Below are positions 1 through 7,673 of a stretch of DNA of 34,932 bases, in pieces. The stretch spans positions 1 to 34,932 of the forward strand of contig NZ_CANLZC010000060.1 of NCBI RefSeq assembly GCF_947495455.1. The letters run 5' to 3'. The position numbers and the translations under genes were made by a program. The notes under the pieces are model-generated. The model worked only from the letters and a program-made list of their open reading frames with translations. It did no database searches and was not told the DNA's origin. Every line of letters begins with the position of its first letter. Within the stretch, counting starts at the first letter, position 1. Source of the DNA: an uncultured Shewanella sp. GTDB lineage: Bacteria > Pseudomonadota > Gammaproteobacteria > Enterobacterales > Shewanellaceae.

Positions 1-109
1 AGAGATAGGACTCGGATTTTGACGCATTTAAACGATCAGTCAACCGATCAATAAATCGTTAAATGATCGGCATTACCGCAATAGCGGCCTGTTTTACTAT
101 TTGCAATTG

Positions 110-994
110 TTAAGCGCTTTTTCGTTTATAAAAAATATCTATGGTAAATAAAATTAATCCTGTCCAAATAAAGCCAAATGTTGTGGCATCTTCAAGATTA
201 AAGGATTCATTAAACAAACTAATGGCCATAATAAACATGATACTAGGACCAATGTATTGAAAAAAGCCAAGTAAAGATAAGGGGATCCTTACAGCAGCGG
301 CGGCAAAGCAGAGTAAAGGAACGGTTGTGACTATGCCTGCACTCATGAGGATAAATTGGCGAGAGAGGTGACTGTCGATAAAATGGGTCAGTGAGCCATC
401 AATATTTTGCATTAAATAAAAAAGTGCCACAGGAGCCAAAATAGCGGTTTCAATTAATAATCCTGTTTGTGCATCCACATTCACTTTTTTGCGAAGCAAA
501 CCGTAAAAAGCAAAGGTGAGGGCTAAGGCTAATGAAATCGTTGGAATGGATCCGAAGGAGATGAGCTGCAACAAGACGCCGGTTGCTGCACAAAATAAGG
601 CTAACCATTGTAATTTTCGTAAACGTTCTCCAAGAAATAACATGCCTAATAACACATTAACCAGTGGATTAATAAAATAGCCTAGACTGGCATCGAGCAT
701 ATGACCGTTATTGACAGCCCAGATGAAAATGAGCCAGTTAGCGGCAATTAACAGTGATGTTATACATAATACACCCAATTGTTTGGGCTTTTTTAATATT
801 CCCCTGAGACGATCGGCATTACCTGAGATGCCAACCAGTAGAGTGACAAAAATAAAGGACCACAAAATACGATGGAGTAAAATTTCGGTGGCAGGCACAT
901 CACTGAGTAATTTAAAATACAGAGGTGCAATTCCCCACAACGTATAGGCCACAATGGCATAGAAAATGCCTTTGTGATATTCAGTATCGTGCAT
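110..994 (-). CDS. rarD: RarD, EamA-family inner-membrane transporter
   Basis: A 294-residue, strongly hydrophobic protein matching the usual RarD length (about 296 in E. coli). The N-terminus has the family pattern AYTLWGIAPLYFKLL, and the chain alternates hydrophobic segments with short polar loops, as expected for ten membrane helices in two EamA repeats. RarD belongs to the drug/metabolite transporter superfamily and was named from a chloramphenicol-sensitivity phenotype; its physiological substrate is not settled. The gene lies 93 bases downstream of the thioesterase gene on the same strand, so the two could be cotranscribed. The Shine-Dalgarno upstream of the chosen ATG is weak. Family assignment is firm; substrate is unknown. 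Confidence 0.93.
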   Translation of the reverse strand: MHDTEYHKGIFYAIVAYTLWGIAPLYFKLLSDVPATEILLHRILWSFIFVTLLVGISGNADRLRGILKKPKQLGVLCITSLLIAANWLIFIWAVNNGHMLDASLGYFINPLVNVLLGMLFLGERLRKLQWLALFCAATGVLLQLISFGSIPTISLALALTFAFYGLLRKKVNVDAQTGLLIETAILAPVALFYLMQNIDGSLTHFIDSHLSRQFILMSAGIVTTVPLLCFAAAAVRIPLSLLGFFQYIGPSIMFIMAISLFNESFNLEDATTFGFIWTGLILFTIDIFYKRKSA

Positions 995-1087
995 GATATT
1001 TAACCAGAAAAATAACAGTGGCGCAGATTGTAAGCCTCTATTGTTGTTAACTCAATCAATTACTGAGTTTATTCTATTGAACTGTGC

Positions 1088-1552
1088 CTAACCTACCATG
1101 TAGGTACCTGTGCCAAAGGCAATATGATCGTCTTGTTCATTGTGTAATTCCATGCGGCAAACAGAAACACGATTACCCGCTCGTATCACACTGCCTGTTC
1201 CGGTAAAAGTTTCACCTTTACCTGGGCGTAAATAATCAATGCGTAAATCGATAGTGCTAAGGGTTTTGACTCTATCTTTAAGTTCATCAATGCGCCAATC
1301 TTCACGACTATCGATGAGTCCCGCAAAAGCCGTAAAGCCGCCGACCACATCCAAAACCGATGCTGTGACGCCCCCATGAAGAATATTTTGATGAATATTA
1401 CCAACAAGCTCTGTGCGCATATTAACAGTCATTTCAAGGCCATTTAAGTCGTATTTTTTAACGCGCATGCCTAACAAATTATGGAAAGGAATGTGTGTAT
1501 CGATCACTTCAGCCAATTGACGTATGGTTTCCATTTTGATGTTTGAGTGCAT
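1088..1552 (-). CDS. Hotdog-fold thioesterase family protein (PaaI-like)
   Basis: A 154-residue protein with the PaaI/4HBT-type signature around residues 55-75, including ILHGGVTASVLDVVGGF, where HGG plus the following acidic helix forms the hotdog active-site region. Such enzymes hydrolyse acyl-CoA or related thioesters in the cytoplasm; the substrate cannot be read from sequence. The ATG is preceded on the minus strand by AAGGAT at about seven bases, a good ribosome binding site. It is divergent from recQ across about 200 bases and lies upstream of rarD on the same strand. The family is well supported; the physiological role is unknown. Confidence 0.88.
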   Translation of the reverse strand: MHSNIKMETIRQLAEVIDTHIPFHNLLGMRVKKYDLNGLEMTVNMRTELVGNIHQNILHGGVTASVLDVVGGFTAFAGLIDSREDWRIDELKDRVKTLSTIDLRIDYLRPGKGETFTGTGSVIRAGNRVSVCRMELHNEQDDHIAFGTGTYMVG

Positions 1553-1694
1553 AGTTATCCTTATAGAGGCATATTAAGTTGGCATGAATATTTAAAATGA
1601 CTAAATTAGAGCAAAAAGTCTACACTTTTAATCTCGCTTTGAGCTGACTGAAGAGAATGAGGTGATTTTTTCGCGTTAATTTTTAAGTCAAGCA

Positions 1695-1723
1695 GAGACA
1701 AGAGAAGGCGGCTCGATTAGAAT
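1695..1723 (+). promoter_or_regulatory. Candidate recQ promoter
   Basis: GAGACA (1695-1700), a 17-base spacer and TAGAAT (1718-1723) give a partial sigma70 match. The predicted start near 1730 leaves a leader of about 24 bases before the recQ ATG. The -35 is only 4 of 6, so this is tentative. Confidence 0.35.
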
Positions 1724-1753
1724 GAGCAGTTCATTTTTTGACGTTGGCAGAAC

Positions 1754-3577
1754 ATGGAACAAGCACTTCTCGACACTCCCCAAGATGAATTTTTATCCTG
1801 TCTTCAATCTGTTTTTGGCTATCGTGATTTTCGAATCGGACAGCGTGATGTGGTAGAGCAGATCTGTCGTGGACAAGATTGCCTAGTGATCATGCCAACG
1901 GGTGGCGGAAAAAGTTTGTGCTATCAGTTACCCGCATTATTGTTACCGGGATTGACCTTAGTGGTGTCGCCCCTTATTTCTTTAATGAAAGATCAGGTTG
2001 ATAGTTTAATTCAAATGGGCGTCGCTGCTGCTTATTTGAATTCCTCTTTGCCTTGGGAAGAAAGTGCCAAAGTACTGCAACAGATGCACAGTGGAGAACT
2101 GAAGTTGCTTTACGTGTCGCCTGAGAGGTTATTACAAGGGGCATTTATTGAGCGGTTAAAGTCATTGACTGTTTCACTTTTTGCCATAGACGAGGCGCAT
2201 TGTATTTCTCAATGGGGGCATGATTTTAGACCTGAGTATGCCGCCTTAGGACAATTGCGAGAAGACTTTGGCCATGTGCCCATTATGGCGTTAACAGCAA
2301 CGGCAGATCAGGCCACACGTCATGATATTTGTCAGCGATTAACCATTGAGCCCTATAAACTGTTAACCAGTTTTGACCGACCTAATATTCGTTATACTGT
2401 GGCTGAAAAGCTCAGCGCGGCTAATCAATTGCGGCAATTTGTTGAGCAACAGAAAGGCCATAGTGGTATTGTGTATTGTGGCAGTCGACGTCGTGTTGAT
2501 GAAGTTGCAGAGCGGTTAACCTTGCAAGGTTTTAAAGCTGAGGCTTACCATGCAGGTAAAACCCAAGAAGAAAGAGCAAAAGTTCAAGATAAATTTTTAA
2601 AAGATCAAGTCGATATTGTGGTGGCAACCGTTGCGTTTGGAATGGGAATTAATAAATCCAATGTTCGGTATGTGGTGCATTATGATATTCCAAAAAGTGT
2701 TGAAGCCTATTATCAGGAAACAGGACGTGCCGGTAGAGATGGGCTTGATTCTGAAGCTTTACTTTTGTTTGATCCCAATGATATTGGACGAGTTCGGCAT
2801 TTAATTGAGCAAGCACAGCCGGGTCCTCAGCAACAAGTGGAATTTCATAAGCTTAATACTATGGCGGCTTTTGCTGAAGCGCAAACTTGTCGCAGACAGG
2901 TATTGTTGCATTACTTTGATGAAAGCGCTCTTAAACCTTGTGGTAACTGTGATATTTGTCTCGATCCGCCTAAGCGTTATGACGGAATAGAAGATGCGCA
3001 GAAAGTGCTGTCTTGTATTTATCGGTTAAAGCAAGGTTTTGGCGTGAATCATCTTATTGATGTGTTACGGGGATCAAAAGCGGCTAATGTACTTGATAGA
3101 GGGCATAATAAATTATCGACTTGGGGAGTGGGTAAAGAAAAAAGTCATGAATATTGGCTGAGCGTGACAAGGCAATTGATTCATTTAGGCTTGGCGAGCC
3201 AAGATATTACTCGTGGTTCATCGGTTACCTTGAATCCATCTGCAAGAGCGATTCTGAAAGGTGAAGTGGCATTGCAGCTGGCTGAGCCTAGGAAGGTATT
3301 GCCCACTATCAAGCGGCGAAGTAGCACGAGCAAAACTCGCCTTGATTACGATCGTAAACTATTTGCTAAATTAAAATTGTTACGGCGCACGCTGGCAGAA
3401 GAGCTGGATGTGCCGCCTTACTTGGTCTTTAATGATGCAACCTTAGCTGAAATGGCGGCGATTTTACCCACCAGTCCCGGTGAGTTACTGGCGGTTAATG
3501 GTGTTGGTGAGAGAAAACTTGAGCGTTTTGGTGGAGAGTTTTTAGATGAAATCACTCAGTATTTGACTCGCTCTTAG
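1754..3577 (+). CDS. recQ: ATP-dependent 3'-5' DNA helicase RecQ
   Basis: 607 residues, against 609 in E. coli. Seen in order: Walker A PTGGGKS (48-54), DEAH box (146-149) followed by the aromatic-rich loop CISQWGHDFRPEY, motif III TATAD (181-185), the C-terminal helicase motif QETGRAGRDG (321-330), four zinc-binding cysteines (379, 396, 399, 402) and a C-terminal HRDC domain from about residue 525 with GVGERKLERFG. RecQ unwinds DNA in RecF-pathway recombination and stalled-fork processing. It is divergent from the thioesterase gene and converges on the TPR gene, with only 14 bases between the stop codons. No key residue is missing; full-length and probably functional. Confidence 0.98.
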   Translation: MEQALLDTPQDEFLSCLQSVFGYRDFRIGQRDVVEQICRGQDCLVIMPTGGGKSLCYQLPALLLPGLTLVVSPLISLMKDQVDSLIQMGVAAAYLNSSLPWEESAKVLQQMHSGELKLLYVSPERLLQGAFIERLKSLTVSLFAIDEAHCISQWGHDFRPEYAALGQLREDFGHVPIMALTATADQATRHDICQRLTIEPYKLLTSFDRPNIRYTVAEKLSAANQLRQFVEQQKGHSGIVYCGSRRRVDEVAERLTLQGFKAEAYHAGKTQEERAKVQDKFLKDQVDIVVATVAFGMGINKSNVRYVVHYDIPKSVEAYYQETGRAGRDGLDSEALLLFDPNDIGRVRHLIEQAQPGPQQQVEFHKLNTMAAFAEAQTCRRQVLLHYFDESALKPCGNCDICLDPPKRYDGIEDAQKVLSCIYRLKQGFGVNHLIDVLRGSKAANVLDRGHNKLSTWGVGKEKSHEYWLSVTRQLIHLGLASQDITRGSSVTLNPSARAILKGEVALQLAEPRKVLPTIKRRSSTSKTRLDYDRKLFAKLKLLRRTLAEELDVPPYLVFNDATLAEMAAILPTSPGELLAVNGVGERKLERFGGEFLDEITQYLTRS

Positions 3578-3591
3578 GCTGGCGAGCGACA

Positions 3592-5436
3592 TTAATTGGA
3601 TTTGATTTTACTGAGTAAATTAATGCTTGCTCGTTTTATCATTGACTCTAAGTTATCAAATTGCTGCATAGTACTGAGACCAATACTGACTTTGTAAGGG
3701 GGTTGCCAAGGCGTCAGGGTAAGCGTGAGTTGTTGGATCACATTATTGGCTCCAGTTTCGGAAGTTCGGGGTAACAGAATAAGAACCTGTTGCTTATTTT
3801 TGATAATTTTATCTTCTTCTCTTAGGGTCTTTTTTAATTCAGAGACCAGATCGGATATCTGGGATTTGTGCACATGGCTTGTATTAAACACGAGTAGCGA
3901 TAAAGGTGTATTATCTTGCTTACTGCTGATGAGGATCCTTTCCATCACAGATAGTTCGGTCAGCGATTTTTCGGGGATCTGGTGTGCTTGAACGGTATAT
4001 TGCGCTTTTGAAAAATATTGATAGAGCATGATTGCCAGTAATATCAACAAAGCGACGACAGCGAGGATATAACCTGATTGAGGCAAGATGAAGGCAGCAT
4101 TAAAGTAATTGCTCGGCTGTTGGGGTTTATAAGCATTCAGGACTTCTTGACGACTGGCGTCAGCCTTAAGTTGTAATAACCAAATGCGTTTAATATAGTC
4201 ATTTTCATTCTTTTGGGTTTCAAAGCGTCGTTCTTGATAATGGTATGCCTGTTTGAAATGGCCATTTTCGGCATAATATTGACTGAGCACTCGGTAAGCT
4301 TGTTCTAAATCTTGATAAAATTGATGTTGAAGACCCATATTTATCGCCTCTAACATTAATTTTACCCCTTCACTTCTGATCCCTCGTGTGAGCTTAACTT
4401 GAGCGAGTAAACATTTTGCCCGCATGTTTTCGATGGTTTTATTTTGTTGGCTGAAGGTTCTAATACTCAAATTGAGCAGTTGAGTCGCACTATCGAAACG
4501 ACGAGTATGGAAATCAATATAAGCGATTTTGCTATAGGCATAAGCGAGCTCTAGCTCACTGCCTAATTCTGGTAATAGTAATCTGGCTTGTTTGAGTGCA
4601 TTTTTGCGTTTTTTGACTTGTTTATTTTCTAGAGTGATTTTTGCCATATCTAAGGCTAAATTTAGAGCGATTTTACCTGCCACATTGGGGCTGTTGAATG
4701 CGTACTGCATAAACATTTCAGCTTTTTCTACTTGGCCTGTTTTTTGTTGTAGCTTAGCCATACTGGCGTATAAATAGGCTTTAGGTGGCCAGCTCCATGG
4801 GTTTTGTTGCTGTTCTATTTCTGAGTACAGATCGAGCGCTAGGGTTAAGTCATCTTTTGCGGGGTCGTAATTTTCAATGCGAGTATCGAGTTGACTTCTT
4901 AACCATAGCCCGCTTATCAAAGCTTGAGGCTGTTCGTTTTGTTGGGCGAGTGTGATCGCCGAATACAGTAAAGGTAAGGCTTGCTGAATATTATTGAGGT
5001 TGGCGTAGGCTTCAGCCATACACAACATGAAATAAGGTTTAGCTTGCTCATTTTTGATGGTTTTTATTTTAGCTTCACTCAGTTTGGCTAAAGCTAATGC
5101 GGCTTCATTTTCACCTATTTGTAAGTAGGCGTTACATTTTATTAAGTTAATTCGAAGTTGAACATTTTCTGAAAGGCTATTCGTGCTTAAGGCTTCTTCT
5201 AAATGATTGACTGTCGTTAAGACTTGATTTGGATATTGATATAAAAGCGTGTTAAAGCGGTTGAGGGGGGCTTCAGGTTGGTTACGTAAAAAGGTATCTA
5301 TGGTGGCGATGACCTGTTCAGGTTGAGGAGATAAAAGAGGCTTGTTTGAATAATCCAGTTCCTCACAACTTATTTCTGTAGGTGTAAGCCAAAATATGAG
5401 ACTGAACAAAATACAACGAAAGTCCATTTTAAACAC
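3592..5436 (-). CDS. TPR-repeat membrane protein with degenerate GGDEF-like domain
   Basis: 614 residues. An N-terminal hydrophobic segment (about 6-20) looks like a signal peptide. A long helical TPR-like region follows (about 90-415), then one transmembrane segment (about 455-475), then a cytoplasmic tail (about 495-614). The tail has the spacing of a GGDEF domain: PLSLLVFN where the first strand and metal Asp would be, LREEDKI before the signature, VLILLPRTSE after it, and KVSIGLS near the end. The GGDEF loop itself is replaced by KNKQQV (about 546-551), the metal-binding Asp is Asn, and no NR substrate loop is seen. I infer a catalytically dead relative of periplasmic-TPR diguanylate cyclases. 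The ligand or partner of the TPR part is unknown. It stands alone between recQ and the leu operon. Confidence 0.85.
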   Translation of the reverse strand: MFKMDFRCILFSLIFWLTPTEISCEELDYSNKPLLSPQPEQVIATIDTFLRNQPEAPLNRFNTLLYQYPNQVLTTVNHLEEALSTNSLSENVQLRINLIKCNAYLQIGENEAALALAKLSEAKIKTIKNEQAKPYFMLCMAEAYANLNNIQQALPLLYSAITLAQQNEQPQALISGLWLRSQLDTRIENYDPAKDDLTLALDLYSEIEQQQNPWSWPPKAYLYASMAKLQQKTGQVEKAEMFMQYAFNSPNVAGKIALNLALDMAKITLENKQVKKRKNALKQARLLLPELGSELELAYAYSKIAYIDFHTRRFDSATQLLNLSIRTFSQQNKTIENMRAKCLLAQVKLTRGIRSEGVKLMLEAINMGLQHQFYQDLEQAYRVLSQYYAENGHFKQAYHYQERRFETQKNENDYIKRIWLLQLKADASRQEVLNAYKPQQPSNYFNAAFILPQSGYILAVVALLILLAIMLYQYFSKAQYTVQAHQIPEKSLTELSVMERILISSKQDNTPLSLLVFNTSHVHKSQISDLVSELKKTLREEDKIIKNKQQVLILLPRTSETGANNVIQQLTLTLTPWQPPYKVSIGLSTMQQFDNLESMIKRASINLLSKIKSN

Positions 5437-5666
5437 ACCTGCTTTAATTTAATACAAGAATCCTATTTATCGTGAATTATACTGATTTTTAAATAAAAAA
5501 CGCATAAAAAATAAGGTAATTTTAAATGAAGTCAATAGAGGCAAATAGGCTTAAATTAAATGCGCCTAAAATGTAATCAATGTTAATCTTTATGGCTTTT
5601 TATTTTAATGATATTTTACGGTGATTTTTATTCTGGTATGACCTGATATGAATGAAGCAATTGCAG

Positions 5667-5695
5667 TTGACACCAGCTTATGAACGGGTTAAAAA
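5667..5695 (+). promoter_or_regulatory. Candidate leu operon promoter
   Basis: A perfect -35 TTGACA (5667-5672), 17-base spacer and TAAAAA (5690-5695, 4 of 6 with TATAAT). Transcription would begin near 5702, giving about 70 bases ahead of the leader peptide. The rest of the gap from 5437 to 5666 is AT-rich with no gene visible. Confidence 0.5.
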
Positions 5696-5771
5696 ATAAC
5701 GTAGCTAATAAATTTAGCCCATTTATAGAATACCGAATTGTATATAGTTATCTAGGATTTTTGAATAAATA

Positions 5772-5840
5772 ATGTTGAACGTCTTTAATGCACTCCTTAA
5801 CCTCCTCCTCATTCTCGCAGTTAATGCGCGGAGGGATTAG
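5772..5840 (+). CDS. leuL: leu operon leader peptide (attenuator peptide)
   Basis: A 22-codon ORF reading MLNVFNALLNLLLILAVNAR followed by RD and TAG. Seven of 22 residues are leucine, and six of these fall in an eight-residue run (codons 8-15). Five of the seven leucine codons are CTC, uncommon in the neighbouring genes, which favour TTA and TTG. AGGA at 5754-5757 is a weak, rather distant ribosome binding site. The ORF sits just ahead of an intrinsic terminator and leuA, the standard arrangement for leucine attenuation: ribosome stalling at the Leu codons when charged tRNA-Leu is scarce lets transcription continue. Too short for routine gene calling, but composition and context make it convincing. 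Confidence 0.92.
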   Translation: MLNVFNALLNLLLILAVNARRD

Positions 5841-5889
5841 TGTTGCATAAATGCTAGATAGCATAGAACAACATTCATAAACCCCGCGC
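5801..5889 (+). promoter_or_regulatory. leu attenuator: protector, antiterminator and spacer hairpin
   Basis: Segment 1, CCTCC within the leucine codons (5801-5808), can pair with segment 2, GGAGG (5830-5834), around an inner CGCA/TGCG stem (5816-5828). Segment 2 also contains GCGCGG (5826-5831), the exact complement of CCGCGC (5884-5889) in the 5' arm of the terminator, giving the alternative antiterminator. Between them is an independent hairpin: TGTTG (5841-5845) with CAACA (5869-5873), and ATGCTA (5851-5856) with TAGCAT (5859-5864). A ribosome stalled on the Leu codons would mask segment 1 and free segment 2 for antitermination. Pairings are read by eye; the mechanism is inferred from known leu attenuators. 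Confidence 0.82.
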
Positions 5890-5909
5890 CTTAAGTCGCG
5901 GGGTTTTTG
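5879..5909 (+). terminator. leu attenuator terminator
   Basis: AAACCCCGCG (5879-5888) pairs perfectly with CGCGGGGTTT (5897-5906) around an 8-base loop, running into a T tract ending at 5908. It lies between the leader peptide and leuA and is a strong intrinsic terminator. Confidence 0.93.
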
Positions 5910-5978
5910 CTATTTAAACGTGCTCAATTGATTGAGCGGCCGATAAATCGAATTTTAGTTTTCGATGGAGAAATGAAG

Positions 5979-7547
5979 ATGTCTAACCGAGTGATGATAT
6001 TTGACACCACACTACGTGATGGTGAACAAGCTTTAGCGGCAAGTTTAACAGTAAAAGAGAAGCTGCAAATTGCTTTAGCACTTGAACGACTTGGTGTCGA
6101 TGTGATGGAAGTTGGATTCCCAGTTTCGTCACCAGGGGATTTTCAGTCGGTTCAAACCATCGCTAACACAGTGAAAAATAGTAGAGTATGTGCACTTTCT
6201 CGTGCATTAGAAAAAGATATTGATGCAGCGGCTCAGGCGTTATCTGTCGCTGAACAGTTCAGAATTCATACTTTTATTTCAACTTCCACGATCCATGTTG
6301 AAAGTAAGTTAAAGCGCTCTTTCGATCAGGTACTAGACATGGCAGTGGGGGCGGTGAAATATGCTCGTCGTTTTACTGATGATGTTGAGTTTTCCTGTGA
6401 AGATGCTGGCCGCACACCCATTGACGATTTATGCCGTATGGTAGAGCAAGCAATCAAAGCGGGTGCGCGAACCATTAATATTCCCGATACAGTGGGTTAT
6501 ACCCTACCGAGTGAATTTGGCGGTATTATTCAAACCTTGTTTAATCGTGTGCCTAATATTGATCAAGCGGTTATCTCTGTCCACTGCCATGATGATTTAG
6601 GCTTATCTGTTGCCAATTCAATTACCGCTGTGCAGCATGGTGCCCGTCAAATTGAATGTACCGTTAACGGTATTGGCGAGCGAGCGGGTAACTGCTCTTT
6701 AGAAGAAATTGCGATGATTTTGGAAACTCGAAAGAGTGAACTGGGTCTTGAAACGGGGATCAATGCGAAAGAGATCCACCGCACGTCGGCATTGGTGAGT
6801 AACTTATGCAATATGCCTGTGCAGGCGAATAAAGCCATTGTAGGGGCGAATGCTTTTACTCATTCATCGGGTATACATCAAGATGGTATGCTGAAATCGA
6901 AAAATACCTATGAAATTATGACGCCTGAAAGTATTGGCTTAAATCGCAATAATTTAAATATGACTTCTCGTTCAGGTAGGCATGTGATTAAACATCGTAT
7001 GATGGAAATGGGCTATACCGATCAAGATTATGATATGGATACACTTTATGATGCCTTTTTGGATTTAGCGGACAAAAAAGGTCAAGTCTTTGATTACGAT
7101 CTTGAGGCGCTTGTTTTTATTGAGGCGCAAGCTGAGCAAGATGATCATTTTACTCTGCAAGCCTTGGCTGTACAGTCTGACTCTGTTGCAGGTAAAGCCA
7201 GTGCAACGGTGACATTAGGCGTCAATGGCGAGGAAAACACTCAAACGGCAACGGGGAATGGACCTGTCGATGCGGCTTATCAAGCCATATCTCAAGCCAG
7301 TGATTGCAAAATCGATATTACCAGTTACCAACTCAGTGCCAAAGGTGAGGGACAAAACGCGTTAGGTCAAGTGGATATTACAGCTAGTTACAATGATCAA
7401 CATTTTCATGGTGTTGGCTTAGCAACGGATGTGGTTGAGGCATCTGTACAAGCGCTGATCCATGTGATGAATTTGGCGCGCCGTGCAGATAAGGTGGCTG
7501 ATAATAAACAAAAAAGATTGAAGAATCGCGATTTTACCACAGTATAA
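5979..7547 (+). CDS. leuA: 2-isopropylmalate synthase LeuA
   Basis: First committed step of leucine synthesis: acetyl-CoA plus 2-oxoisovalerate to 2-isopropylmalate. 522 residues, against 523 in E. coli. The start is placed at the ATG at 5979 because GGAG (5967-5970) is eight bases upstream and the protein then begins MSNRVMIFDTTLRDGEQ like its relatives; an in-frame TTG at 5907 lies in the terminator T tract, and the ATG at 5973 is too close to the GGAG. DTTLRDGEQ (9-17) and HCHDD with His202 and His204 form the TIM-barrel metal site. The C-terminal region from about 390 is the LeuA regulatory (leucine feedback) domain. First structural gene of leuABCD. Confidence 0.98.
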   Translation: MSNRVMIFDTTLRDGEQALAASLTVKEKLQIALALERLGVDVMEVGFPVSSPGDFQSVQTIANTVKNSRVCALSRALEKDIDAAAQALSVAEQFRIHTFISTSTIHVESKLKRSFDQVLDMAVGAVKYARRFTDDVEFSCEDAGRTPIDDLCRMVEQAIKAGARTINIPDTVGYTLPSEFGGIIQTLFNRVPNIDQAVISVHCHDDLGLSVANSITAVQHGARQIECTVNGIGERAGNCSLEEIAMILETRKSELGLETGINAKEIHRTSALVSNLCNMPVQANKAIVGANAFTHSSGIHQDGMLKSKNTYEIMTPESIGLNRNNLNMTSRSGRHVIKHRMMEMGYTDQDYDMDTLYDAFLDLADKKGQVFDYDLEALVFIEAQAEQDDHFTLQALAVQSDSVAGKASATVTLGVNGEENTQTATGNGPVDAAYQAISQASDCKIDITSYQLSAKGEGQNALGQVDITASYNDQHFHGVGLATDVVEASVQALIHVMNLARRADKVADNKQKRLKNRDFTTV

Positions 7548-7582
7548 ATGAAGTATGTCGTCAAGATAGAGCGATACACAAA

Positions 7583-7646
7583 GACCATAATATAAAGACC
7601 ATAATATAAAGACCATAATATAAAGACCATAATATAAAGACCATAA
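7583..7646 (+). repeat. 14-bp tandem repeat in the leuA-leuB gap
   Basis: Four identical copies of GACCATAATATAAA (starting at 7583, 7597, 7611, 7625) plus an 8-base partial fifth copy at 7639. It fills half of the 126-base gap between leuA and leuB. The unit is not a multiple of three and the stretch is non-coding. Perfect copies suggest recent expansion by slippage, so the copy number may vary between strains. Confidence 0.97.
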
Positions 7647-7673
7647 ATTAGAGTAAGCGGAGCCGAGAAGCGT

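Noticed and set aside
1..54. Open frame running in from the left edge and ending at TAA 52-54
   Set aside because: Only 17 codons are visible and another frame also closes at 22, so a partial gene cannot be supported.
5907..5978. Upstream TTG start for leuA
   Set aside because: It lies in the attenuator T tract, has no ribosome site and adds residues absent from LeuA proteins.
7583..7646. Possible CRISPR-like array
   Set aside because: Units are 14 bases, directly abutting with no spacers; it is a simple tandem repeat.
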